From NCBI RefSeq assembly GCF_002433005.1, contig NZ_DJHF01000020.1, forward strand, positions 62,001 to 126,000: a stretch of 64,000 nt of DNA, given 5' to 3'. Origin of the DNA: Acetomicrobium sp. UBA5826 (GTDB lineage Bacteria > Synergistota > Synergistia > Synergistales > Acetomicrobiaceae). The notes beneath the pieces are model-generated. The model saw nothing but the letters and a program-made list of their open reading frames with translations. It was not told where the DNA came from and made no database searches. How positions within the stretch are numbered: position 1 is the first letter of the stretch; the number at the start of each line of letters is the position of its first letter. The translations under genes were made by a program, and so were the position numbers. Positions 8,276 through 16,365 of this stretch are shown piece by piece.

Positions 8276-9576
8276 CTATAAAATGTTATTCTGAAGTAGG
8301 CTGATTATTATAGTGTCCACATTCTTCATTCCCTTATTGCTCAATTCGGCCATATTGTCTACAGTTTCTTCGAGAGTCTCTCCTATGATGCCCCTCGGGA
8401 TATCGTGTCCGTTTTTTTCTAAGGCAATCATCGCTGCATTATAGGCTTCATAGGCACCGGTACCTACCTTAAGGGCACAGGTGTCTTTGGCACCGTCACA
8501 TATCATGCCAATCAAGTTGCTGACGTGAATTTCAATTGCATCCTCCACTTTAGTCATATCTTGAGAAAGAAGGTATGTAATTCCGGCTGCGGCTCCGGCG
8601 CCTGCGGCAACGGTGCATCCGCAGATCGGACTTAGCCGCCCAGTTCTGCTTTTTAAGAAACTTGTAGTGAGATGGCTCAAGGTCACGGCTTTGGCAGTTT
8701 CTTCCATTGTTTTTTTATAAAAATCTGCCACCAGGTAAACCGGAAGAATCGCTGTTATACCGTGATTTCCGCTTCCGGCGCTGCTCATTACCGGTTTAGA
8801 AATTCCTGCCATTCTTGCGTCTGCGGCAGCTGCGGCGTAAGCTTTTATTTTTAGCGGAAGGGCGGAAAGATCGTCGGATTTGATCATCTTGAAAATAGTT
8901 TTTCCTACTCCAAGACCATAATCGTTGTCAGGGTCTAGCCCTATATGCGCGACAGCCATATTCATTTTTATTCCTTCGTAAATATACTTTATATCTTCAT
9001 CATCTATGTCGTTTAATAGAGAAGTCAATTCATTGAATGTCATATTTTTAATAGCATCAAATATGCTTGCTTTTTCCGAATTTTGGATTACGGGGAGTCT
9101 TTTGCGTTTTGAAAGTATAAGTTTACCATCCATCATAATCTTTGTAATGTTATCATGCCTATCCTCAATAAAACAAGAACATGTACGTTTGTTGGTTATT
9201 ATCGTAACTTTTACATATACCCCCTTTTTGCAAAATTTGGAGATACGGTAACAAGGCCTGCTTTGACAAGTTGCATAGCTTTTTCGATGTCGCTTATATC
9301 GCAACATTTTAACGCTTCCAGGCCATACTCCGATTTGCCGCAAATAGCCCCTAGCGCTGCTGCCACAGCATTTCCCTTTAAATCCTTGACACCCGGAATG
9401 CCTACTGCATAGCCATTCTTGTAAATATTAGGGCTTACATCGACTTCTATTCTTTTGATTTCCTCGGAACCTATTTCTTTTCTTGCCCGGGCTGCGGCCA
9501 GCGCTACAGCGCCGGGCTCGGTACAACCAAGCGCAGGCACCACTTCCGTTCGCAAAAAGTCCTTTATTGCAAACAA
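8276..9576 (-). pseudogene. cyuA: CyuA/YhaM-family L-cysteine desulfidase (UPF0597), interrupted by a frameshift
   Basis: Two overlapping frames together make one full-length (about 430 aa) member of the UPF0597 family, which includes [4Fe-4S] L-cysteine desulfidases and resembles iron-sulfur serine dehydratase. The N-terminal part runs from TTG 9576, behind AGGAGGG, to a stop at 9211 and holds the cysteine motif LGCTEPG. The C-terminal part reads from about 9235 to 8276 and holds PICGCTVAAGAG and CDGAKDTCALK, the other cluster-type cysteines. The frames join at GCAAAAAGGGGG, where one base is missing. Apart from this break both halves look intact. Sequencing error, recent inactivation or programmed slippage are all possible. 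Confidence 0.8.
9226..9237 (-). other. Frame break at A5G5 run in the cyuA-like gene
   Basis: On the - strand the run GC-AAAAA-GGGGG separates the two reading frames. One additional A or G, or a -1 ribosomal slip after GCA AAA, restores a continuous family-like sequence (..SPNFAKKGVYVKV..). Without it the protein stops three codons later. Confidence 0.85.
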
Positions 9577-9717
9577 TTCTGTCCCTCCTTTAATAATTGT
9601 TATTGCATTCTATCAAATTATCCCTCGAAAATTGTCTTGAAACAAGAATGTTTCTGAAAAGCCATTATGTGTGATATAATTGCCACATACCTCATGAACA
9701 AAGGAGTTGATCTTGAA

Positions 9718-9963
9718 TTGAAAATACAAGTTCTTGGCACGGGGTGCCCTAAGTGTAAGAAACTTGCGGATATGGCTGAAAAAGTTGCGCGAGAACTCGG
9801 TCTAGATTATGAAGTCGAAAAGGTTACAGATATTAATAAAATAATATCTTTTGGAGTAATGGCTACCCCTGCCTTAGCTGTTGACGGGAAGGTTGTCATT
9901 GCAGGTAAAGTTCCGTCGGAAGGGGCGCTGAAGGATACATTTAGAAACTTATCGGGTAATTAG
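9718..9963 (+). CDS. Small thioredoxin-fold protein, TM0996/MTH895 family
   Basis: An 81-residue redox protein with the CPKC active site (LGTGCPKCKKL) near its N-terminus and the cis-proline segment ATPALAVDGKVV, both characteristic of this group. The start is taken as TTG 9718, which gives the family opening MKIQVLGTGCPKC and lies 11 nt behind AAGGAG (9701-9706). The in-frame ATGs at 9667 and 9694 add sequence not typical of the family and lack a ribosome site. Related genes often sit beside UPF0718 permeases. One such permease is 3.3 kb away here, so the link is only suggestive. Confidence 0.85.
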   Translation: MKIQVLGTGCPKCKKLADMAEKVARELGLDYEVEKVTDINKIISFGVMATPALAVDGKVVIAGKVPSEGALKDTFRNLSGN

Positions 9964-9985
9964 ATAACCTCTGAGCATAACTTTA

Positions 9986-10032
9986 ACGAGCCTGCCTAAT
10001 GATGGAATTTAACGCAGCAGAGGCAGGCTCGT
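9986..10032. terminator. Hairpin between convergent genes
   Basis: ACGAGCCTGCCT (9986-9997) pairs perfectly with AGGCAGGCTCGT (10021-10032). There is no long T tract on either strand, so it may be a weak terminator or an RNA-stabilising hairpin. Confidence 0.5.
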
Positions 10033-10064
10033 AGAGGCATAGTTGCTATGCATGTAATTATAAT

Positions 10065-11309
10065 TTATGGCCAAATTCCGCGTATGCGCATTGCTTGCGA
10101 TATTCTTCCAATTGCTGTTACGTATGCAGCTTCGCGCATTTTTATTTTTTTTCTGCCTTTAATTTCCCATATCTCCCGGAATGCCTCGGTTATCCTGTTG
10201 TAAAGTTTTTTATCCACGGTCGATTCGTCCCAATATTCCCCCGATCTTCCCTGGACCCACTCGAAGTAGCTAACGATCACTCCGCCGGAATTTGCCAAAA
10301 CATCGGGAATTATTAAGACTCCATTGTCGGAAAGCATTTTCTCCGCCTGCGGAGTGACAGGGCCGTTTGCCAATTCTAAAATAATCTTGGCCTTTATATC
10401 GCTGACGTTTGTCTCGTTTATCATCCCTTCCAAGGCGGCGGGTATTAGGATATCCGCATTACTCGACAATAATTCTTTGTCTGTTATATTCTCGCCCTCC
10501 GGAAAATTAGCAACTGTCCTGTTTTTCATTTTATGTTCCTTTAGCTCGCTGGCAGGCAAGCCCTTTGGATTATAAATTCCACCTCTGGTATCCGATACAG
10601 CGATAACTTTTATTCCCATCTTTTCTAATAAAAGATGCATATGACTTCCGGCGTTTCCATATCCTTCGATGGCGCAGGAGAGATCTTTATTATTGAAATT
10701 TAGTGCTTTTAACGCTTCAGTGAGAACGTATACTCCGCCCTGTGCAGTTGCTTTGCTTCGACCCAAAGAACCGCCCACTTCGACTGGTTTGCCCGTAATG
10801 ACGGAGGGCTGACTGAAGCCCTTGATCTTTTCGTAGGTATCGGCTATCCATGCCATGATTTGAGGATTGGTATTTACATCGGGAGCGGGGACATCGTAAT
10901 CTGTGCCTATGAAGCGCGATATTCCCAAGGCATATGCCCTGGTCAACTTTTCCAGCTCGTCAATCGATAGATCTGCAGGTGAGCAATTTATGCCTCCCTT
11001 TCCGCCTCCGAAGGGCAGTTGGGCTACAGCGCATTTTATAGTCATCCATCCGGCTAGAGCAATTACCTCATCCCTGTTTACCTGAACATGATAGCGTATT
11101 CCGCCTTTATAGGGTCCAAGGGCATTATTGTAGTGACAGCGCCATCCCTTGAAAATCTTTATTGAGCCATCGCTTAAACGAACCGGAAGAGATACCTCTA
11201 AAATTTCTCTTGGTTCTTTTAGAATATCGAAATACTCCGGATCAATGTCAATGTATCTTGCGGCATCATCGATTTGTTTTTTTAGCATTTCATATGGATT
11301 AAGCTGCAT
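10065..11309 (-). CDS. gdhA: Glutamate dehydrogenase (Glu/Leu/Phe/Val family)
   Basis: The 414-residue enzyme interconverts glutamate with 2-oxoglutarate and ammonia, a central step in amino-acid fermentation. The substrate-binding glycine/lysine motif LPFGGGKGGI lies near residue 95 and the catalytic segment DVPAPDVNT near 140. The Rossmann motif GYGNAGSH is near 215, and LANGPVTPQA and LANSGGVIVSYFEW lie in the C-terminal third. The length and motifs match the short hexameric enzymes. Cofactor preference cannot be told by eye. A good ribosome site (GAAGGAGTGATC) and a consensus-like promoter lie upstream. Confidence 0.95.
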   Translation of the reverse strand: MQLNPYEMLKKQIDDAARYIDIDPEYFDILKEPREILEVSLPVRLSDGSIKIFKGWRCHYNNALGPYKGGIRYHVQVNRDEVIALAGWMTIKCAVAQLPFGGGKGGINCSPADLSIDELEKLTRAYALGISRFIGTDYDVPAPDVNTNPQIMAWIADTYEKIKGFSQPSVITGKPVEVGGSLGRSKATAQGGVYVLTEALKALNFNNKDLSCAIEGYGNAGSHMHLLLEKMGIKVIAVSDTRGGIYNPKGLPASELKEHKMKNRTVANFPEGENITDKELLSSNADILIPAALEGMINETNVSDIKAKIILELANGPVTPQAEKMLSDNGVLIIPDVLANSGGVIVSYFEWVQGRSGEYWDESTVDKKLYNRITEAFREIWEIKGRKKIKMREAAYVTAIGRISQAMRIRGIWP

Positions 11310-11424
11310 ATAAAGATCACTCCTTCATAATGTTATTAAAACAAATAGACATTCCTGCTGCATGATGCGCACATGCATATGTATAACATAAGTGTGACCC
11401 ATGGGCTGAATTTAATAATCCATG

Positions 11425-11453
11425 TTTATATAGCACTTTTAATAAAAAGTCAA
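11425..11453 (-). promoter_or_regulatory. gdhA promoter
   Basis: On the - strand TTGACT (11453-11448), 17 nt spacer and TATAAA (11430-11425) form a near-consensus sigma-70 promoter. The predicted start near 11418 leaves a leader of about 110 nt. Confidence 0.65.
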
Positions 11454-11533
11454 ATATTAAACTAAACGACTATATGAGTTTATGCATTATAAAGCAGAAG
11501 ATATCTCTTATTAACGATATATGACGCAAAAAC

Positions 11534-11602
11534 AAAAAGAGGTTATTGGAATTTAAATAAGCTTGAAATAGCTCTTTGAGATTATTCCAACAACCTCTTT
11601 TT
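11534..11602. repeat. Long-arm inverted repeat downstream of the amidohydrolase gene
   Basis: Arms of 19 nt (11534-11552 and 11584-11602; AAAAAGAGGTTATTGGAAT and its complement, with one mismatch) enclose a 31-nt loop. The T-run at the end of each arm suits a bidirectional terminator, but the loop is longer than usual. It could serve the amidohydrolase operon, which ends at 11686 on the - strand. Confidence 0.6.
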
Positions 11603-11685
11603 AACTGAGTGGGAGAGGCAATTTTTACTGAGGTTAACATGAGGCAAATATTTTATTATTTATAGGTACCAATTATAAATCGAAT

Positions 11686-13248
11686 CTATCGAACCTCCTT
11701 GCCCCCAATGTATGTTTTTTGGACCCTTATATCTTTAATATATCTAGGGTCAGTTTCAAAGGGGTTTTTGTCTAACACTATAAAATCGGCCGGCTTGCCT
11801 ATTCCCAAATTTCCTATATCGGGGTCTAGCATGATATTGCCTCCTCCTGCAGTATAGCAATAAATGGCGTCTGTTATGTCCAGCGCTTCGTTTGGTGTCG
11901 CTGCTGCGAGAGGAATATCCTCATACTTGCCCCTTGTAACTGCAGCATAGACGGTCTCCCAGGGATTAAGTTCTTCAACAGGCGAATCTGTTCCAAATGC
12001 AGTCGGTATTCCGTAAGAGAAAATACTTTTAAAGGGGTGTATGAACTCTGCCCTATCTGAGCCTAATCGGTCAATAGCCCACCAGTCCGTGATCACGAAA
12101 TGCGGTTGGATTGAGGCATACAAGCCTATATCCTTCATGCGTTTAATATGGTCTGGTCTTAAAACGGAAAGGTGCTCGATTCGGTGTCCTCGATCATAAA
12201 TTTTAGCTTCCTGAAATGTGTCAAGTATCATGTCTATTGTGGCATCGCCTATTCCGTGAACAGCGATCTGTAAATCAGCAGCTTCAGCTGATTTGACCAA
12301 CTGTAAAAGTTCTTCTTTGCCTATGTTTGGGAATCCCTGCAGGTCAGCCATATCAGAATAGGGCTTGGTAAGCCATGCTGTGCGGGCACCGAGCGACCCG
12401 TCGGCGAGTATTTTAATTCCCTGTATCCTTAACATGTCGTCGCCGAAGCACCTCTTTATGCCTAGTTTGTCTAGGGCGGATAAGATATCGGTATTTTCGT
12501 ACATTTTTTCCCCGGTTTGACATCTTTTTCCTGGCTCTAGATATACCCTGACTCTTGTGGTAATTTCTCCATCATGCCATAGTGACATTAAAGCAGACAG
12601 CATCTTTGCGTCACAGCTTACAAACCCAAGACAGGTCAACCCCAGTTTGGAAGCATAAAGAAGGGCATCTTTAAGGATTTTTTTGCACTCGGAAATAGAA
12701 AGGCTATCTTTAAATATTTCCCTGACTCGTTGAAATTCACTCTCCACCACTATGCCCGTGGAGGAAGTTATGCCCGTCATCTCTAAGGCTTTTGAATTTA
12801 GGACCGCGGCATGAAGACATACCCTTGAGAGAATAACAGGTCTTTCTTTCTCAACGGCATCTAAGTCGTCTTTTGTAGGCCATCTTTTTTCTCTGAAAAG
12901 CTCTTGGTCCCAACCATGTCCTAAGATCCACGAAGTTGAAGCCTTTGAAGCGAAATTATTTAGTTTATCTCGAAGATCTTCGATGCTTGCCGTGTTTCTT
13001 AAATTCAAAGAGTTAATGTACATTCCAAGTTCATCGATGTGCAAATGAGAATCAATGAAACCGGGTAGGACAATTTTCCCTCCCAAGTCTGCTGTTTCAC
13101 CTTTCAAAGATTTGGTTTGCTCCGAAATCTCTATGTTTGATCCTGTGGAGGCGATTTTACCATTAACGACCAAAAAGGCTTCAAAATGCCGGCTATTCAC
13201 GATGTCCCCGTAGGCCTTGCAGTTAACGAATCCAGTAACGTAATTCAT
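11686..13248 (-). CDS. Amidohydrolase, YtcJ-like
   Basis: This 520-residue metal-dependent hydrolase matches the YtcJ-like amidohydrolase-3 group. Ligand motifs are visible: GFIDSHLHIDELG near residue 60, HGIGDATID in the middle, HRIEHLSVL after it, and GTDSPVEELNPW towards the C-terminus, with the closing ADFIVLDKNPF of the beta-sandwich. An AGGAGGAAGC site precedes the ATG. It lies 46 nt behind the permease and is probably the last gene of the arsR-permease operon. The substrate is unknown; these enzymes act on N-acylated or cyclic amide compounds. Confidence 0.85.
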   Translation of the reverse strand: MNYVTGFVNCKAYGDIVNSRHFEAFLVVNGKIASTGSNIEISEQTKSLKGETADLGGKIVLPGFIDSHLHIDELGMYINSLNLRNTASIEDLRDKLNNFASKASTSWILGHGWDQELFREKRWPTKDDLDAVEKERPVILSRVCLHAAVLNSKALEMTGITSSTGIVVESEFQRVREIFKDSLSISECKKILKDALLYASKLGLTCLGFVSCDAKMLSALMSLWHDGEITTRVRVYLEPGKRCQTGEKMYENTDILSALDKLGIKRCFGDDMLRIQGIKILADGSLGARTAWLTKPYSDMADLQGFPNIGKEELLQLVKSAEAADLQIAVHGIGDATIDMILDTFQEAKIYDRGHRIEHLSVLRPDHIKRMKDIGLYASIQPHFVITDWWAIDRLGSDRAEFIHPFKSIFSYGIPTAFGTDSPVEELNPWETVYAAVTRGKYEDIPLAAATPNEALDITDAIYCYTAGGGNIMLDPDIGNLGIGKPADFIVLDKNPFETDPRYIKDIRVQKTYIGGKEVR

Positions 13249-13294
13249 GTCTTTAGCTTCCTCCTGTTAATAATAAAGAAGTTATTATCCAAAG

Positions 13295-14455
13295 CTAAAG
13301 ATTACCATAAATTATTCCAGCCAGCGTAGAAAGCAGCACTACGAGGATAACGTATGTGACAGTTTTCTTTGTTCCCAGTACTGTTCGTATCACCAGCATA
13401 TTTGGCAATGATAAAGCCGGGCCTGCCAAAAGAAGGGCAAGTGCCGGTCCCTTACCCATTCCTGCGCCCAAAAGACCCTGCAATATCGGCACTTCCGTTA
13501 GCGTGGCAAAATACATGAAGGCTCCAACGATAGACGCGAAAAAGTTAGAAAAGATTGAGTTGCCGCCCACTAGATAAGATACGTATGCACCTGGGATGAT
13601 ACCCTCGTGCCCGGGGCGACCGAGGAGAAAGCCGGCAATCAGGACGCCAGCGAAAAGCAATGGCAATACTTGAAGCGCATATCCCCAAGTGGCGCTATAC
13701 CATTCGGATCTTTCCTCTGCTGAAAACCATTTTTTAATCACTAGGGCAGTAAAGGAAATGCTGATCATTGCTACTATCCATTTAACGTTATAAAGCTGTG
13801 CCCAAAAACCGATATCCGCCTTTGGAGCTGCAAGGTTTGCGAATATCAAAAAGCAAATCATGCCTGCCATAACTGATGCCGATTGCCATAGAGGATGAGA
13901 TGTACCATCTTCGGCTGGGAAGGCAAAAGCTTCCTGCCTTTTCTCTTCGTCTTTTCTAAATATAATTGACATTGCTAATCCGATGACTACGCTGAAAAGA
14001 ATGGCTCCAACCGCTCTGGCCAGGCTCATCTCAAAACCCAGTACTCTCGCCGTTAAAATTATGGCCAACACATTGATAGCCGGTCCAGAGTAAAGAAATG
14101 TGGAAGCAGGGCCTATTCCAGCTCCTCGGGTATAAATTCCGGCAAATAAGGGAAGAACGGTGCAGGAGCATACGGCTAAAATTGTGCCAGAAACCGCTGC
14201 AACGGCATAAGATATGAACTTCTTTGCATGGCTTCCGAGATATTTCATGACGGACTGTTGACTGATGAAAACGGAAATGGCACCCGCTATGAAAAAAGCA
14301 GGAACCAGGCAAAGCAGGACGTGTTGTCTGGCATATTCATGAAGCATTGCAAAGGCTTCCGAAGCAGCGACTGTTACTCTGGGCGAATCGGCCGGTATAA
14401 AGTAAAAAAAGAGAAATGTAAGAAGAATTAAAGCTAATTTCTTGTTGTCGCTCAT
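13295..14455 (-). CDS. UPF0718/ArsP-type permease
   Basis: The 386-residue polytopic protein belongs to the YraQ/ArsP permease family (UPF0718). The first half has the diagnostic cysteine-containing segment AVCSCTVLPLFAGIYTRG followed by GPASTFLYSGPAINV. The second half repeats the pattern with GGNSIFSNFFASIVGAFMYF, TEVPILQGLL and GPALSLPNMLV. About ten membrane segments are apparent. Some members export trivalent organoarsenicals. The upstream ArsR-type regulator with a CxC metal motif supports a metalloid-related role, which remains inference. Confidence 0.85.
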   Translation of the reverse strand: MSDNKKLALILLTFLFFYFIPADSPRVTVAASEAFAMLHEYARQHVLLCLVPAFFIAGAISVFISQQSVMKYLGSHAKKFISYAVAAVSGTILAVCSCTVLPLFAGIYTRGAGIGPASTFLYSGPAINVLAIILTARVLGFEMSLARAVGAILFSVVIGLAMSIIFRKDEEKRQEAFAFPAEDGTSHPLWQSASVMAGMICFLIFANLAAPKADIGFWAQLYNVKWIVAMISISFTALVIKKWFSAEERSEWYSATWGYALQVLPLLFAGVLIAGFLLGRPGHEGIIPGAYVSYLVGGNSIFSNFFASIVGAFMYFATLTEVPILQGLLGAGMGKGPALALLLAGPALSLPNMLVIRTVLGTKKTVTYVILVVLLSTLAGIIYGNL

Positions 14456-14494
14456 AAAAATGCCTCCTAACTAACTAAATATAATATATTTATG

Positions 14495-14836
14495 TTAAAT
14501 TTCGCAGTTATCTTGGGAGCACGAACATTTACAGTCAAATTGAATTTTCACCGGATCGTCAAAAATGGCATGCTCTATACACTGAAGCATGGGAACTAAG
14601 CAATGCAATTTAAGGCTGTAGTAAATATATAAACCCTCTCGTCTTTGCTCGATAATTTCCAAATCTTTCAGGATGGCCAAATGTTTGCTCACAGTAGTCC
14701 TGTCGCAGTTAAATAAACTTGCAATGTCACAGGCACACATCTCCTTTTTTCCCAACAGTTCGATGATTTCGATACGGACTGGATGCCCCATGGCCTTTAA
14801 CAGCGTCGCCTTTTTGCATTGAGTTTCCATATCCAT
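14495..14836 (-). CDS. arsR: ArsR-family metalloregulator
   Basis: A 113-residue winged-helix repressor. The recognition region reads EMCACDIASLFNCDRTTVSKHL; the CAC motif followed by D corresponds to the As(III)/Sb(III)-binding site of ArsR. The C-terminus is cysteine-rich (CKCSCSQDNC), perhaps a second metal site. The start is placed at ATG 14836, preceded by AAGGAGGGTTAATA; a longer frame to 14875 lacks support and would run through the operator. It is the first gene of an arsR-permease-amidohydrolase unit and probably represses itself through the palindrome upstream. Confidence 0.9.
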   Translation of the reverse strand: MDMETQCKKATLLKAMGHPVRIEIIELLGKKEMCACDIASLFNCDRTTVSKHLAILKDLEIIEQRREGLYIYYSLKLHCLVPMLQCIEHAIFDDPVKIQFDCKCSCSQDNCEI

Positions 14837-14855
14837 TATTAACCCTCCTTGATAG

Positions 14856-14879
14856 ATATGTGGCAATATTATCACATAT
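14856..14879 (-). promoter_or_regulatory. ArsR operator overlapping the arsR promoter
   Basis: A perfect inverted repeat ATATGTG-N10-CACATAT (14856-14862, 14873-14879) is centred on the -10 box TAATAT (14871-14866, - strand), which lies 17 nt from the -35 TTGCGC (14894-14889). It ends 20 nt upstream of the arsR start. This is the expected geometry for autorepression. Confidence 0.7.
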
Positions 14880-15026
14880 GATGCAAATGCGCAATTTATG
14901 TTTAAGCCAGATTAGAATGGTTGGGATCTTTTACTGGTATCACCAGTTACGTCTAAAATGTGGTATAAAATAAATCAGTTGGAAATGATCTTTTTATTTT
15001 TCAAATATAGAGGAGGGTGGTAAGAA

Positions 15027-15518
15027 ATGACTTCTTCACAGGGAAGCGCCAAGGAAGTGGCATTGGGTGCTCTTTTTGCGGCAATTGTAGCGGTAGCAAC
15101 AATAATTCATATTCCCATGCCTGGATATAGGATTTATTTCAATTTTGGCGAAGGCGTTATATATTGTGTTGCTATGTTGATGGGGGCAAAATATGGAGCT
15201 ATTTGCGGGGGTATCGGAGGAGCTCTTGCCGATATTGTTCTTGGCTATCCCCTATGGGCACCTTTTACTTTCGTGATCAAGGGAATCGAGGGTTTTGTGG
15301 TTGGGAGAATGCGGGAGAATCGAAAAAAGGCAGTGATAGCGGGCGCATGCGTAATGATTGCAGGATATACATTGGTTGCAGGTATTTTATATGGATGGAA
15401 GGTTGCTCCCATTGAGTTTCTCACCGATTTGGCCCAAACTGGCGTAGGTGCGATAATAGCTCTGGTCATTCTGCCCTATATCGAAGGGCCTATTAGAAAG
15501 CTTCTTGGAAGACAGTAG
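15027..15518 (+). CDS. ECF transporter S component (substrate-binding membrane subunit)
   Basis: The 163-residue membrane protein has the five-to-six helix pattern of ECF transporter S components (PF07155-like). An N-terminal helix with ALGALFAAIVAVATI is followed by the segment FNFGEGVIYCVAMLMGA and GGIGGALADIVLGYP. S components capture a vitamin or similar solute and share an energising module encoded elsewhere; no A or T subunit adjoins this gene. No riboswitch was recognised upstream, so the substrate cannot be named. AGAGGAGGGTGG is the ribosome site. Confidence 0.8.
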   Translation: MTSSQGSAKEVALGALFAAIVAVATIIHIPMPGYRIYFNFGEGVIYCVAMLMGAKYGAICGGIGGALADIVLGYPLWAPFTFVIKGIEGFVVGRMRENRKKAVIAGACVMIAGYTLVAGILYGWKVAPIEFLTDLAQTGVGAIIALVILPYIEGPIRKLLGRQ

Positions 15519-15583
15519 GAGATATTCCCTAAAATCTGGGCTGTTCCGTAGAAAATTCTTGTGGATTAATGTTTCTTTCGAAT

Positions 15584-15631
15584 AACAAGATAACTGCGTA
15601 CGTTAGCGTTTGCGTACGCAGTTATCTTGTT
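15584..15631. terminator. Long perfect hairpin between convergent genes
   Basis: Two 19-nt arms (15584-15602 and 15613-15631), fully complementary with a 10-nt loop, lie between the ECF gene and the convergent flavodoxin gene. T content after the stem is modest, but it is the only terminator candidate for both. Confidence 0.75.
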
Positions 15632-15648
15632 TGAATCAGCAGATTATA

Positions 15649-16209
15649 CTAACTAGCTTTGCCGACGGATGCTCCCAATTCTTTGGCTTGATCTAACCAA
15701 TTTCCTTCTTCTATATCTCCAATATCGTAAACATTGTGGGCACATATTTTACCTGCCAACTTGAGTCCTAAAAGGGATGCGGATCTGTCGAAGGATTCCA
15801 AAACTGCGTCAAAAACGTCTTCGCGTTCGTCTCCGGCCGTGACTAATAATACGCTTTGCTTGCCCTTAACGGTGGTTTTTGCCTTGTCCGACATATAGGG
15901 CAACATTCTATCCCAAACCGCTTTGATTTGTGCGCTCCAGCTATACCAGTAAAGGGGTGTTGCGAAAACAACGACGTCGGCATTATCGATGGACTCGTAC
16001 AATTGAGACATATCGTCTGCTACTATACAATGTTTGCCGTTGGACCAGCACTGCCTGCAATCCGAACAACCTTTTATATTCATATTGTGGAGTCTAAAAA
16101 ATCTGGCCTGGGCACCTTGAGATTCAGCGCCTGTGGCAAAGGATTTGGCCAACCTCTCGCTGTTTCCGTTTTTTCTGGGACTCCCGAGCAAAATAACAAT
16201 CTTTTTCAT
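15649..16209 (-). CDS. Flavodoxin-fold NAD(P)H reductase / iron-sulfur flavoprotein-like
   Basis: A protein of about 186 residues with the FMN-binding phosphate loop ILLGSPRKNGNS at its N-terminus and the family sequence VVFATPLYWYSWSAQIKAVWDR. A cysteine cluster (GCSDCRQCWSNGKHC) lies between them, as in iron-sulfur flavoproteins of anaerobes. Start: ATG 16209 gives the usual MKKIVILLGS opening, though without a clear ribosome site. ATG 16242, directly behind GGAAGGGAG, is an alternative that adds 11 residues. It stands alone, divergent from the nickel operon. The electron partner is unknown. Confidence 0.8.
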   Translation of the reverse strand: MKKIVILLGSPRKNGNSERLAKSFATGAESQGAQARFFRLHNMNIKGCSDCRQCWSNGKHCIVADDMSQLYESIDNADVVVFATPLYWYSWSAQIKAVWDRMLPYMSDKAKTTVKGKQSVLLVTAGDEREDVFDAVLESFDRSASLLGLKLAGKICAHNVYDIGDIEEGNWLDQAKELGASVGKAS

Positions 16210-16296
16210 GATATTTTCGGCACTTGAATGCCGATAGCTCATCTCCCTTCCTGATATTTTTACTATACATAATATTAGCACTTTTTTAGCAGTCCC

Positions 16297-16325
16297 TTGA
16301 CAAACGGACTTTCATGAGTAATACT
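16297..16325 (+). promoter_or_regulatory. Probable promoter of the nickel transporter operon
   Basis: TTGACA (16297-16302), 17 nt spacer, AATACT (16320-16325), about 40 nt upstream of the first gene. I saw no convincing NikR palindrome. Confidence 0.5.
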
Positions 16326-16365
16326 AAACTAAAGAAACGTAACACTTAAGGAGGGTTCTCTTCTT

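Larger units (their letters stand above)
11310..11685. other. Intergenic region: gdhA leader, promoter and a long inverted repeat
   Basis: The 376-nt gap contains the gdhA promoter with about 110 nt of 5' leader, and the inverted repeat at 11534-11602. No small gene was seen. Confidence 0.7.

Noticed and set aside
9667..9717. Longer N-terminus for the thioredoxin-like protein (ATG 9667 or 9694)
   Set aside because: No ribosome site, and the family opens at MKIQVLGTGCPKC, matching TTG 9718 behind AAGGAG.
14940..14960. ACTGG-TATCA-CCAGT hairpin as a riboswitch before the ECF S gene
   Set aside because: Only 5 bp and no conserved riboswitch sequence around it.
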